In this document: positions 9,264-18,582 of the stretch, one piece after another
Layout of the letters: the number at the start of each line of letters is the position of its first letter
How positions within the stretch are numbered: position 1 is the stretch's first letter
From: Candidatus Woesearchaeota archaeon
GTDB taxonomy: Archaea > Nanobdellota > Nanobdellia > Woesearchaeales > ARS49
DNA: 40,356 nucleotides
Assembly (NCBI GenBank): GCA_016203305.1
Contig: JACQMY010000012.1
Coordinates: 1-40,356 of the forward strand
Direction: 5' to 3'
Translations under genes and position numbers: made by a program
Notes under the pieces: model-generated
Database searches by the model: none
The model's input: the letters and a program-made list of their open reading frames with translations, nothing else
What the model was told of the DNA's origin: nothing

Positions 9264-9641
9264 ATGAATTCGCAATTATTTGACGTGCTTTGTCTCAAGC
9301 TTGGCAAAGTTCTTGATGCATTTCAATCGCAGGCTTTTCTTTCTGCAGCCATCAAGGCTATTGCTGAGGCAAAGGAAATAATAAAGATGATAAACAAGGA
9401 CCCGTTTCCTCCTGCACCGCAAGAGCTGGAAGTTTTGATTGATCTTGAGCGTAGCTTGTCTGCATATGGGACAAAGCTGGCGGGATTTGGAACAGGCTCT
9501 GTTGCTCAAGTTGAATTCCGTAAAAAGGTGATGCGTCCTTTTTGGATTGCATTGAATGATATCGGTGCTAATAATTCTTCATATTCTTCGTGGTTGAGGG
9601 GATTGGAAGGGTATGCAACTCTTCAACAATCAGTGAGATGA
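9264..9641 (+). CDS. Hypothetical protein
   Basis: MNSQLFDVLCLKLGKVLDAFQ...; overlaps next gene by ATGA; start uncertain (in-frame TTG at 9255). Confidence 0.6.
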   Translation: MNSQLFDVLCLKLGKVLDAFQSQAFLSAAIKAIAEAKEIIKMINKDPFPPAPQELEVLIDLERSLSAYGTKLAGFGTGSVAQVEFRKKVMRPFWIALNDIGANNSSYSSWLRGLEGYATLQQSVR

Positions 9642-10246
9642 TGCTGGCCTCAGTTCAGAGAGCTTGGAATCGTTGTGTGGATGAAACGTACTCTCTTGAC
9701 GTTCTGCGTGCAGGCGAAGAGTTTGTTTTTCGTTTGAACCATGAAGCCGGTGCTGTTATCGAGCAGGTTGTGCCACAGGGCAGTGGTGTGTTTTCATATG
9801 GTGGAACGCGTTTGCAGACAGGCCCATTGAGAACTTTCACAGGTAATCTTGAAAGGATTCTTGATGAAAAAGAGCGTGACGAGCTGGTAATTTCAGATTG
9901 TGTTTTGGCAACGATTGCTATTGATCGCATGCTGCAACGCGCGGAAGTTCCAACTTATATGGCGCGGGCGTATGGCAGAATGGCTGGCAAGCTTTCGCTA
10001 CCAACAGGGCTCGCTTTATCTTTTGCTTCGCGCAAGAAATTGGCTGGCGCAGCCGAGCGCATTGGAAATTTTGAAGCAGGTTTGGAATCTGGCAGTCAGC
10101 TGCACATTGATGTTGCGGCATTACGCCCATTGACCTGTTCTTCGGGTGTTCTCTCATACGTGTTTCCCTGGTTGGGCGTTTATGAGACTGGTTGTTTGGG
10201 TGCGCATGATTTCCGGGAGTCATTACATGTCATCAATACTGGATGA
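9638..10246 (+). CDS. Hypothetical protein
   Basis: Translationally coupled (ATGATGA) to the preceding ORF. Confidence 0.6.
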   Translation: MMLASVQRAWNRCVDETYSLDVLRAGEEFVFRLNHEAGAVIEQVVPQGSGVFSYGGTRLQTGPLRTFTGNLERILDEKERDELVISDCVLATIAIDRMLQRAEVPTYMARAYGRMAGKLSLPTGLALSFASRKKLAGAAERIGNFEAGLESGSQLHIDVAALRPLTCSSGVLSYVFPWLGVYETGCLGAHDFRESLHVINTG

Positions 10247-10724
10247 AGTTTATTACGACGAGATCGCAGAAAGTTATGATGAACTGCATTTTGATGAGCA
10301 GAAGCGCAAGGCAGAGCTGATTTTGAAAGAGTTGCGTATATCGAAAGAAGATAAATTGTTGGATGTTGGCTGCGGCACTGGAAAAGTTACAGAGTTGTTT
10401 CCTTGCAAAGTAACAGGTGTTGATCCGTCAAGGGAGCTGCTCAAAAAGGCGAAGATTATGGTTGTTCAGGGGGTTGCTGAGGCATTGACTTTTTCTGACA
10501 AAAGTTTCGATGTTGTTATCTCCTTGACAGTCATTCATCATACTTTATTTGAGAAAGCGATTTCAGAGATGAGGCGTGTTGCAAAGCGGGATATTGTTAT
10601 ATCTGTTCTAAAGAAGGCAATGAGTTTCAAAAGCATTGATTCGGCTATAAGGAAGATGCTGATTGTTGGTAAAGTTGTTGAGGAAAGGCATGACGTAATT
10701 TACTTTTGCAAGCAAAACCTATAA
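10227..10724 (+). CDS. SAM-dependent methyltransferase
   Basis: LLDVGCGTGKVTELFPCKVTGVDPS; FDVVISLTVIHHT; start at internal Met 28. Confidence 0.88.
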   Translation: MSSILDEVYYDEIAESYDELHFDEQKRKAELILKELRISKEDKLLDVGCGTGKVTELFPCKVTGVDPSRELLKKAKIMVVQGVAEALTFSDKSFDVVISLTVIHHTLFEKAISEMRRVAKRDIVISVLKKAMSFKSIDSAIRKMLIVGKVVEERHDVIYFCKQNL

Positions 10725-10797
10725 ATAGAGTTAGTAGCTTGTAGCAGGTAGTTTGTAGAAACTACTGACTACAAACAACGAACTACAAACTAAAAAG

Positions 10798-11574
10798 ATG
10801 GTGCTTCCCGAGTTTGTCAAGGAGTTGATCTGGACGTTTTATCCTCCGAGGTACAAGGAGCTTTCTGAGCTGCATCTGCATAGAAGTCTTGGTTTTATGA
10901 GCAAGATTTTATTTCTGGTCTTTATCCTCACAGGAATTCTTTTCTTGCCGAAAGTTTTCATGCTTCGTGGCACTATTGAGTCTGAGTTGTCAAAGTTTGA
11001 CGTGTTTAGTGTGTCTGGCAATGTGTCGCAGTCTGACAGGGTGAATGTTCCGAGATCTAATCCATGGGTTGTTGTGGATTTGAACAAGGACTTGAACTTG
11101 TCGAAGGAACTGTTTGTCATCGATAAGGATGATATTCAATACCGTTTCTTTGGTATTAAGCGGATTCCGCGCGAGCAGGTGCGGGAGTTGTCAAATAATA
11201 GGGCTGCGGCGAGCCGTTTCCTTGCCATAATGTTGTTGTTAATGCTTCCTGGCGTTGCACTTTTGCTATACCTTCGTGCGTGGCTGAAATATTTCTTGAT
11301 GGTTCTTGTTTTTGGCACGTTTTTCTTTATCGTGCTTGACTTGACTAAGTATCGTTTGCGGTGGAAGCAAATGTTGAACGTTGCCGCGCATGCAGTTGCC
11401 CCTATTATCCTGATAGAAACCATCTCAGCGTTCGCAACAACTGCTTATTTGGTGCCGTTGAAATTGCGTTTTGTTGGCTTGAGCTTTTACGCAGTTACTC
11501 TTGTTTTGTTTGCGATTGTTATGGTGGTTGCTGTTGTTGGCTGTCAGGTTGTGGAGCACAAGAAGAAGAGATGA
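10798..11574 (+). CDS. Integral membrane protein (DUF1189-like)
   Basis: 258 aa, multiple TM segments, N-terminal WTFYPPRYKELSE... Confidence 0.6.
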   Translation: MVLPEFVKELIWTFYPPRYKELSELHLHRSLGFMSKILFLVFILTGILFLPKVFMLRGTIESELSKFDVFSVSGNVSQSDRVNVPRSNPWVVVDLNKDLNLSKELFVIDKDDIQYRFFGIKRIPREQVRELSNNRAAASRFLAIMLLLMLPGVALLLYLRAWLKYFLMVLVFGTFFFIVLDLTKYRLRWKQMLNVAAHAVAPIILIETISAFATTAYLVPLKLRFVGLSFYAVTLVLFAIVMVVAVVGCQVVEHKKKR

Positions 11575-12065
11575 CTTTAATCTATAATCCGCGTCAGGTT
11601 GTTCTGGTTTCGTGTCGTGGCAATGTGCAAATTATGAATCGGATGATGGAGCGTGATGAAGTTCTTCCATTGTCCTGGCACAGTCCTTCTGCCAGTCATC
11701 CTCCAATGTATTCTATTTTTGTTCAGAAGAATTTGGGTGGTGCTGAGATGATTAAGGAAAGTGGGGTTTTTGTTGTGAACTTTGTTCCATTCAGGGTTGT
11801 GGAGCACGCTCGTAAAGCTATGTCTGTTTCAGGAGAGTATGTTGACAAGTTGGAAGCTATTGGTTTGCACGAGTTGCCATGCGAGAAGCTGGTTGACTGT
11901 TTTCGCTTGAAGGAGGCGCTTGGTTGGTTGGAGTGCGAGGTTGTCGAGCACAAGGAAGTCGGTGATCACGTTCTGTTCTTAGGAAAAGTTGTTCACAGCT
12001 TTATGGGTGTTGACGACAAGCGGCCATTTCATGTTGACGGTGATGAGTTTGCAACGACGAAATAA
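11571..12065 (+). CDS. Flavin reductase-like FMN-binding protein
   Basis: Start Met 71 of the longer ORF, ATGA overlap with upstream stop; YNPRQVVLVSCRG...SGVFVVNFVP...LGWLECEVVEHKEVGDHVLFLGKVV. Confidence 0.85.
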   Translation: MTLIYNPRQVVLVSCRGNVQIMNRMMERDEVLPLSWHSPSASHPPMYSIFVQKNLGGAEMIKESGVFVVNFVPFRVVEHARKAMSVSGEYVDKLEAIGLHELPCEKLVDCFRLKEALGWLECEVVEHKEVGDHVLFLGKVVHSFMGVDDKRPFHVDGDEFATTK

Positions 12066-12290
12066 TTATTTGCATTTTTTGAGAAATTCTTCTCTTTCCA
12101 TTTTAATTTCTTGAAGTATTTCAAGCAGCAATCCTCTGCTGATGTCTTTGTTTGCATGAAGGGGTACTGTTGTTGTCCTTCCATCCTTGTGACGGTAGAA
12201 TCGGTGGCTTCCTTTTTGTCGTACGAATTCGAAGCCTTCTTTTTCCAAGAACTTGCAGACTTCCTTTGATGAGAGTAAAGGAAGTTTCAT
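12066..12290 (-). CDS. hicA: HicA-family toxin
   Basis: LSSKEVCKFLEKEGFEFVRQKGSHRFYRHKDGRTTTVPLHANKDISRGLLLEILQ. Confidence 0.9.
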   Translation of the reverse strand: MKLPLLSSKEVCKFLEKEGFEFVRQKGSHRFYRHKDGRTTTVPLHANKDISRGLLLEILQEIKMEREEFLKKCK

Positions 12291-12511
12291 ACTTCTACTT
12301 CTTGTACTCCAATGAATTTGATTTGATCTTCAGCTACTTTTTCAGGGTGCTCTGACTCAACTTCAAGGCATAATTCAATTGCTTCCTTGATGTTTTTCAT
12401 AAGTTCATCAAGAGTGTCGCCTTGGCTTAAGCAGCCTTTGAGCTCTGGAACTTTGCCAGTATAAACTCCGTCTTCGTCTTGAGAGATAATAACGTGAAAA
12501 GTTTTTACCAT
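12287..12511 (-). CDS. hicB: HicB-family antitoxin
   Basis: FHVIISQDEDGVYTGKVPELKGCLSQGDTLDELMKNIKEAIELCLE; start at internal Met 15; upstream of hicA. Confidence 0.9.
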   Translation of the reverse strand: MVKTFHVIISQDEDGVYTGKVPELKGCLSQGDTLDELMKNIKEAIELCLEVESEHPEKVAEDQIKFIGVQEVEV

Positions 12512-12555
12512 GAGTAATTTTATGTAAGGATAGTTTAAATAACTTTCTACCACGT

Positions 12556-12834
12556 TTATACTCTAACAGAATTGTCAAACTTATTTTTCATCTCTTCCAT
12601 CTTTTTTCTCATTCTTTCTGGCAGTTCTTGGTTGGTGTCGTACGTTATCTTGTCCATTGTTATCTTGACTTCCGCAACCCATGGGTTCGCTCCGATTCTG
12701 AATGAGAATGTGCCTGTTCGTTCTATTTCCTTCTTGACCTCTTCAAGTTTTGGCGTTTTCCAGTGTGAGGTGTGTATGATTCTGAGTTGTGCGAAAAGTT
12801 TGTCAAGCATTGTTTGGTCGATTTGCATCTTCAT
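12556..12834 (-). CDS. Hypothetical protein
   Basis: 92 aa ORF, clear start. Confidence 0.6.
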   Translation of the reverse strand: MKMQIDQTMLDKLFAQLRIIHTSHWKTPKLEEVKKEIERTGTFSFRIGANPWVAEVKITMDKITYDTNQELPERMRKKMEEMKNKFDNSVRV

Positions 12835-12931
12835 CTTTCCGCTTCTTCCTTCATCCTAATACCTTCCGCCTTCGTCCTACAGCGCGAGTTTGTAGCGTGT
12901 AGTAAGTAGTCGGCAGTCCACTCACCACATG

Positions 12932-12980
12932 TCGGAAATTTTCAATTTCCGATCACCTCGGAATTGCATTACAATTCCGA
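12932..12980. repeat. Compact two-hairpin element (E4)
   Basis: TCGGAAATT-ttc-AATTTCCGA (12932-12952), linker tcacc, TCGGAATTG-catta-CAATTCCGA (12958-12980). Confidence 0.9.
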
Positions 12981-13087
12981 TGAACTACTGACTACAAACT
13001 ATCTTCATCCTACATCCTACGTCCTAATAACCATAACCTTTATAAATATGTAACTATCAGACAATGGTAACAAACAACTGAGGGTGT

Positions 13088-13567
13088 ATGCGCCAACTTT
13101 ACGAGTTCATCTTCGAAAAACCGGATATAAGAAAGCTAAAGCACGAGCTAGTGCAGTCCTTGTTGTTCAAGGACCTTACTCCAAAGGAGATTGATGTCGT
13201 TGTGAACAAGTCCAATTTGCGGCAGTATAAGAAGGGCGATCATGTTTTCTTTCAGGGAGATCCTGGCAATGCGTTATACGTCATTCTAAGAGGAAGGGTT
13301 GAAATCGAGCGTCATGGTCAAAAAACAGCTTTGCTGGCAAGTCTTTCTAAAGGCATGTTTTTCGGCGAACTCTCATTGGTTGATGATTCCTCGCGTTCTG
13401 CCACTGCTTTTGTAGCAGAGGACGCCATTCTTTTTTGTATTTTCAAGCAGGACTTGCAGCAACTCGTGAAGCACCATCCCCGTTTGGCTACTAAGTTGTT
13501 ATGGAATCTCGCGTATATTCTCGGCCAGCGGTTGCGCGTGACTAACGAGCGGCTTGCGGAAAAATGA
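13088..13567 (+). CDS. Cyclic-nucleotide-binding (CAP-ED) domain protein
   Basis: YKKGDHVFFQGDPGNALYVILRGRVEIERHG...GMFFGELSLVDDSSRSATAFV. Confidence 0.9.
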   Translation: MRQLYEFIFEKPDIRKLKHELVQSLLFKDLTPKEIDVVVNKSNLRQYKKGDHVFFQGDPGNALYVILRGRVEIERHGQKTALLASLSKGMFFGELSLVDDSSRSATAFVAEDAILFCIFKQDLQQLVKHHPRLATKLLWNLAYILGQRLRVTNERLAEK

Positions 13568-14631
13568 AGCCGGCATTCTACATAAAATTTGTAATCGGAA
13601 TATTTTTAATGCTCATTACGGCGGGTTTGTTATATTATTTTTCAATGGTCACGCTAACAATTGCAGCTGGCTTTGTTCTGTACTTACTTGTCGAGCAAGC
13701 ATTGGGTGTTTGCAGGCGAAATGGCTTGAGCGACGGCGAGAGCTATGTTGTGTTGTCGTTGATAGGATTGGCATTGTTTGTTGCGTTTGTATTGTACGTT
13801 AGCATTCCTTTGGTTGAGCAAGTTCGCCAGATCTCTGATAGTTTGCCTACAACCTTTGAGCGTTTGAATGAACAGCTTGCGCACGTGCGGGAGATGTTCC
13901 CGTTTATCGACAAGATTATTGATGGTGCAAAAGCCCAATTATTCGACAGCGTAAAAACATTGCTTGATTATTCTGGTGCTTTGATTACGGGGTTGGTTAC
14001 TGCGCCGATTATTGCGGGAACGTTGGTTGCTACGAGAAAAGAACTTGGTCAATTGTTGAAGTCTTACATTCCCAACGACTATTTTGAAGTTATCATGACG
14101 ATAGTGTATAATAGCGTCGCACATTTGGAGGACTACGTGAGCGCGAAAGGAATTGAAACAGTGGGGATGATTATTATTTACGCTATTGGCTTCCAGCTGA
14201 TAAGTATGCCGAATGGTTTGTTGCTTGCCATTGTTGGTGGCCTGCTGAACATTATTCCTTACTTGGGTCCGTTGTTGACTGCTCCTTTGTTTGGCTTTGC
14301 CGCGATTGTTGCTGGTGACTGGAGCTTGGCTGGCTGGGCGATGGTCGTGCTTGGTGTTGGACAGTTTGTTGACAATATGATTTTGCAGACTTGGGTTCTG
14401 GCTAAATATGTTGATCTGCACCCATTGCTAGTCATTATAGTCACGTTATTGGGCGGAGAATTGTTTGGCGCGCTTGGCCTGATTATTGCCATTCCTATTT
14501 TTGTTATTTCAAAATTAATTCTAGTTGGTTTGTACGATATCTTGCGTGCATTGCAGCGTCACGAGGTTTTACTTGAGCAGGAGGAACGTGACAAGCAATA
14601 CCACGCCGGTAACAATCATCATCACATCTAG
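13564..14631 (+). CDS. AI-2E family transporter (PerM/UPF0118)
   Basis: 355 aa polytopic; NGLLLAIVGGLLNIIPYLGPLL...; LGGELFGALGLIIAIP. Confidence 0.9.
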   Translation: MKPAFYIKFVIGIFLMLITAGLLYYFSMVTLTIAAGFVLYLLVEQALGVCRRNGLSDGESYVVLSLIGLALFVAFVLYVSIPLVEQVRQISDSLPTTFERLNEQLAHVREMFPFIDKIIDGAKAQLFDSVKTLLDYSGALITGLVTAPIIAGTLVATRKELGQLLKSYIPNDYFEVIMTIVYNSVAHLEDYVSAKGIETVGMIIIYAIGFQLISMPNGLLLAIVGGLLNIIPYLGPLLTAPLFGFAAIVAGDWSLAGWAMVVLGVGQFVDNMILQTWVLAKYVDLHPLLVIIVTLLGGELFGALGLIIAIPIFVISKLILVGLYDILRALQRHEVLLEQEERDKQYHAGNNHHHI

Positions 14632-14805
14632 ACCGATGTACTTGCTGCCCAAAAGAACTAATCCTCCAACAAGCGCAATTAATGATAGGCACAGAACAAC
14701 TACTTTGATCGCAAAAACCAGTATGTTGCTTTTTACTGCACTGACTGCTGGCATGATTGACTTATGCAATTCGTTTGTGATTAGTTTGGTTACTTCTTCC
14801 AGCAT
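14569..14805 (-). CDS. Small membrane protein with two TM helices (holin-III/YqjE-like appearance)
   Basis: 78 aa; two hydrophobic segments; coupled to 14805-15002 gene. Confidence 0.6.
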   Translation of the reverse strand: MLEEVTKLITNELHKSIMPAVSAVKSNILVFAIKVVVLCLSLIALVGGLVLLGSKYIGLDVMMIVTGVVLLVTFLLLK

Positions 14806-15002
14806 TATCTCCTCTCCATCATTTTCATGAGCATCGCACCCAATACCACACCTACTGCGAACGCGGTTAACGTGCTCTTCACTGGATTTTCTGAGATGTA
14901 CTCTGTTGTTTGCCCGCCTAACTCGTGAACTTTCTCGTTCAATGCAGAAACCTGTTCCTTAACGTGTTGTAATGTGGTTTCATTCTTTTTTGCTTTTGCC
15001 AT
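14805..15002 (-). CDS. YqjD/ElaB/DUF883-like small membrane-anchored protein
   Basis: Coiled-coil then ENPVKSTLTAFAVGVVLGAMLMKMMERR. Confidence 0.65.
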   Translation of the reverse strand: MAKAKKNETTLQHVKEQVSALNEKVHELGGQTTEYISENPVKSTLTAFAVGVVLGAMLMKMMERR

Positions 15003-15107
15003 GATATCCCCTCCAACCAACTGCCAACAGCCAAATTATTTAAGCATTTATGTTTGTCAGTATTGAAGAGTGGGAAAATTTATTAAGTGATTGCTCTTCG
15101 TTAGCGT

Positions 15108-15668
15108 ATGCAGAAACGAATTAAATCTATGAGTTTTGACCTTACTGCGTGTGCATTGAGACAAAGTCCGATTCCTGACAAATGCCTTATTGCTGCACAT
15201 TTGTATTTTGAGAACGATAAGATGAGCTACTATTTCGGCTTTGTTCGAGATGATGCCGCTGTTGAGTTTGAGGCAAGCCCCCTGGGAATAGGATGTTTGC
15301 TGACAGACATACGTGAGGAAATTGAGGCAATGAGTGATGTTGATGCTCGCGTTGCAAGGAAGAAGTTGCGCGAGATGGGTGCAAGAATTGAAAATATTGA
15401 TGCGGAATTTGATGCATTTCTTAGACTTGATGCACGTGTTGCAAGAATATTCAAGCTTGAAAGTTCTTGTCCACAGTATAACGGAACGAAACTTTTCAAT
15501 AAATATACTTTGCGCGGGTGCATTAAACAGGAGGAACTCGCGCAATTCATCACTGGTCTTCGAGGTTTTGAGGTTGCGCACTTAGATTGCGGCTACAGGA
15601 ATGTTCCATTGAACGCGGTAAAGCGCATGGAAGACATTCTGGGGTATAAAGGAGATTATTCATCCTAA
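15108..15668 (+). CDS. Hypothetical protein
   Basis: 186 aa ORF. Confidence 0.6.
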   Translation: MQKRIKSMSFDLTACALRQSPIPDKCLIAAHLYFENDKMSYYFGFVRDDAAVEFEASPLGIGCLLTDIREEIEAMSDVDARVARKKLREMGARIENIDAEFDAFLRLDARVARIFKLESSCPQYNGTKLFNKYTLRGCIKQEELAQFITGLRGFEVAHLDCGYRNVPLNAVKRMEDILGYKGDYSS

Positions 15669-15738
15669 CGCCCAATGTCCAACGCCTAATACTTAATTGA
15701 GGTTGAAGGTATAAGGTTGAAGAACTTCTATCTTCTTC

Positions 15739-15794
15739 CTTCGTCCTAATACCTTCTTCCTTCGCCCTTCGTCCTAATACCTTCTTCCTTCGCC
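15739..15794. repeat. Exact 28-bp tandem duplication CTTCGTCCTAATACCTTCTTCCTTCGCC x2
   Basis: 15739-15766 and 15767-15794 are identical. Confidence 0.95.
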
Positions 15795-15825
15795 ATTCAT
15801 CTTTTCGAAACCGATATCTTTATAA

Positions 15826-15836
15826 ACCACCGCTTG
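15826..15836 (+). promoter_or_regulatory. Probable TATA box of EF-1alpha/rpsJ transcription unit
   Basis: tctttataaac about 45 nt upstream of ATG 15879, followed by SD aaggagg. Confidence 0.6.
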
Positions 15837-15878
15837 ACATTCGAATATTAGTACTACTCAATAAGGAGGGTATTTAAT

Positions 15879-17156
15879 ATGGCAAAAGCAAAACCACACT
15901 TGAACATTGTATTTGTAGGTCACGTTGACCACGGTAAATCGACGACTGTAGGTCGTTTGTTGTTTGACGCAGGTACTATTGATGAGCAGACCATGCGTAA
16001 GTTGAAGGAGAAGGCAGAGGAACTTGGCAAGGGCGGTTTTGAATTCGCTTTCGTTATGGACTCTTTGAAGGAAGAGCGTGAGCGTGGAGTTACTATCGAC
16101 CTTTCGCACAAGAAGTTTAGCACGCAAAAGTATGACTACACTATTATTGATGCGCCAGGTCACAAGGACTTTATCAAGAACATGATTACTGGTGCGTCTC
16201 AGGCTGACGCTGCGGTTCTGGTTGTTGGTTCTGAGGGTATTCAGGCTCAGACAAAGGAGCATGCTTTCTTGTGTAAGACGCTTGGTGTTGGTCAGATCAT
16301 TGTTGCTTGTAACAAGCAGGATTTGAACAAGTACGATCAGGCAAAGTTTGAAGCCACCAAAAAGGCAGCTCAGGACTTGATCAAGAGCGTTGGTTACAAG
16401 GTTGAGAACGTGCAGGTCGTTCCGATTGCTTCATATCCTGGAGAGAACGTTGTGAAGTCTTTGGGCAACATGAAGTGGTACACTGGTCCGACTTTGCTTC
16501 AAGCTTTGGACAACTTGTCTGTTCCTCAGAAGCCGACAAACTTGGCATTGCGCTTGCCGATCCAGGATGTTTACAACATTACGGGTATTGGTGTCGTTCC
16601 TGTTGGTAAGATTGAGACTGGTATTTTGAAGATTGGCCAGAAGGTCGTCTTCATGCCGGGTCCTGCTGGCAAGGGTGTTACAGGCGAAGTTAAGACTGTT
16701 GAGATGCACCACGAGCAGATGCAGGAAGCAGAGCCAGGGGACAACGTTGGATTCAACGTGCGTGGTGTTGAGAAGAAGGACATCAAGAGGGGAGACGTTG
16801 TTGGTCCAGCTGACAACCCTCCTACTGTGGCTGTTGAGTTCACCGCAAACATGATCGTGCTCAACCATCCGACTGTTGTGACTGTTGGTTACACTCCTGT
16901 GTTCCACATTCACACCGCTCAGGTTGCGTGTCAGATTACCGAGATTGTGAAGAAGATCAACCCTGCTACAGGCGAGACTTTGGCGGACCATCCTGACTTT
17001 ATCAAGAACGGTGACGCGGCTGTTGTTAAAATCAAGCCGATGCAGCCACTTGTTATTGAGAAGGTCAAGGAATTCCCGCCTTTGGGCAGGTTTGCTGTTC
17101 GCGACTCCGGAAACACAGTCGCGGCCGGTATGTGCATTGACTTGGTCAAGAAGTAA
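15879..17156 (+). CDS. tuf: Translation elongation factor 1-alpha
   Basis: [33 protein letters not shown] motifs; full length. Confidence 0.98.
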   Translation: MAKAKPHLNIVFVGHVDHGKSTTVGRLLFDAGTIDEQTMRKLKEKAEELGKGGFEFAFVMDSLKEERERGVTIDLSHKKFSTQKYDYTIIDAPGHKDFIKNMITGASQADAAVLVVGSEGIQAQTKEHAFLCKTLGVGQIIVACNKQDLNKYDQAKFEATKKAAQDLIKSVGYKVENVQVVPIASYPGENVVKSLGNMKWYTGPTLLQALDNLSVPQKPTNLALRLPIQDVYNITGIGVVPVGKIETGILKIGQKVVFMPGPAGKGVTGEVKTVEMHHEQMQEAEPGDNVGFNVRGVEKKDIKRGDVVGPADNPPTVAVEFTANMIVLNHPTVVTVGYTPVFHIHTAQVACQITEIVKKINPATGETLADHPDFIKNGDAAVVKIKPMQPLVIEKVKEFPPLGRFAVRDSGNTVAAGMCIDLVKK

Positions 17157-17178
17157 CAATTTTGTTTTTTGATTTAAT

Positions 17179-17490
17179 ATGCAAAAGGCAAGAATCAAGT
17201 TGGCAAGTGTAGACATCGACAAGTTGAACCAGACTTGTGCGTTTATTAAAGATATTTCTGACAAGACTGGTGTTGAGATGCGCGGTCCGATTCCTTTGCC
17301 TACCAAACGTTTGAAGCTTTCTACAAGGCGTGCTCCGGGCGGCCGTGGTTCTGCTACTTGGGAGCGTTATGAGATGCGTGTTCACAAGCGCATGATTGAT
17401 CTTGGCTTGGACGAGCGCGCTTTGCGTTTGGTCATGCGTATTCCTGTTCCTGAAGGTCTTAACATCGAGATTGAGATGATCGATGCGTAA
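17179..17490 (+). CDS. rpsJ: Small ribosomal subunit protein S10
   Basis: [16 protein letters not shown]...[40 protein letters not shown]; follows EF-1alpha as is usual in archaea. Confidence 0.97.
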   Translation: MQKARIKLASVDIDKLNQTCAFIKDISDKTGVEMRGPIPLPTKRLKLSTRRAPGGRGSATWERYEMRVHKRMIDLGLDERALRLVMRIPVPEGLNIEIEMIDA

Positions 17491-17687
17491 ATTTTGATCT
17501 CAATCTCGACTGTGATCGACAATGCGTTCAACTATTGGTTATTGTGGCGCATCGATCGACACATCGAAATCGAAATGATCGATGCATAATTCTAGCATTC
17601 GATTTCGAGTGTGCTCGGAAATCCGAACAATTAGTTATGGTTCTTGCGGATTTCCGATACATCGAGATTGAGCTGATCGATGCGTGA
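17462..17687. repeat. Tandem repeats of the rpsJ 3' end with paired hairpins (E2)
   Basis: Copies at 17462-17490, 17561-17589, 17659-17687 ([27 protein letters not shown]); hairpins 17465-17477/17497-17509, 17564-17574/17598-17608, 17615-17625/17647-17657. Confidence 0.95.
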
Positions 17688-17738
17688 TTCTTCTTCAGCC
17701 CAATAATCGTTAAATAGCTATTCTTAATTGGCTCTTAT

Positions 17739-18452
17739 ATGCGTGTCGATGCGGTTGTTTACGATTTGGATAATACTCTGGTTGATTTTCATACAATGAA
17801 GCGTCAGTCTGTTGATGCCGCTTTGGACAAAATGATCGAGCGTGGTTTGCCAGTGAACAAGTCAGAGGCTTGGTGTATTGTTGATGAGGTGTATAGGAAT
17901 CATGGCTGGGAGGATCCTTTGTTGTTCTGGCATGTTGCAGAGTATGCAGGCATTAGGAAAGAAGTGCAACTTGAGCGTTTCGCACAGATGGGTAAGACTG
18001 CATATCGCAGACGGCAGCGTGATTTTCTTCATCCTTATGAGGGTGTTGTTGAAACGCTGGATGGCCTGAAGGAGTTGAATGTGCGGTTGGCAATTCTTTC
18101 TGATGCTCCTCGTTTGAAGATTTTTGATCGTTTGTGTGATACGGGGTTGGAGCCGTATTTTGAGGATAGTGTTGTTGGTGGAGATGATGGGGGGCATTTG
18201 CAAAAGCCTTCCGCAGAGGCTTTCCAGCGGGTGTTGTCTGTTTTGGAGCGTGATTCTCCGCAGGGTGTGTTGATGGTTGGCGATCATCCAGTGCGCGATA
18301 TTCTTGGCGCTAAAAATTATGGGTTTGGAACCGCGTGGGCCAAGTATGGTTTTGTTCCAAAATTACAGCAGGATGTCATTCCGTTAACGCGTGCGGATTA
18401 TACTTTAGAAACGCCCACTGACGTGTTGGAGATTGTGCGCGGGTCTTGTTGA
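17739..18452 (+). CDS. HAD-superfamily hydrolase
   Basis: VVYDLDNTLVDF, AILSDAP, KPSAEAF, MVGDHPVRDILGAKNYG. Confidence 0.93.
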   Translation: MRVDAVVYDLDNTLVDFHTMKRQSVDAALDKMIERGLPVNKSEAWCIVDEVYRNHGWEDPLLFWHVAEYAGIRKEVQLERFAQMGKTAYRRRQRDFLHPYEGVVETLDGLKELNVRLAILSDAPRLKIFDRLCDTGLEPYFEDSVVGGDDGGHLQKPSAEAFQRVLSVLERDSPQGVLMVGDHPVRDILGAKNYGFGTAWAKYGFVPKLQQDVIPLTRADYTLETPTDVLEIVRGSC

Positions 18453-18582
18453 TGCAACGTCTTGCCACGTACTACAAACTACGCACTACAGACTACAAAC
18501 TATCTTCTTCCTCCGCCCTTCATCCTAACTACTCTCAATGAATGAATAACCTTTTTATACCCTTTTCGTAATTTGTTGTTTG

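Noticed and set aside
9264-10246. Two ORFs as one frameshifted gene
   Set aside because: ATGATGA coupling gives a natural start for the second ORF; no homology seen to require fusion.
11802-11811. GAGCACGCTC identical to the E1 core
   Set aside because: Lies in frame inside the flavin reductase gene (VVEHARKA) with no flanking hairpins; chance match.
16431-17306. 291-aa minus ORF across tuf/rpsJ
   Set aside because: Antisense to two strongly conserved genes; low-information composition typical of shadow ORFs.
17462-17687. E2 as an integron attC array
   Set aside because: No integron integrase, no cassettes between copies and no RYYYAAC/GTTRRRY simple sites seen.
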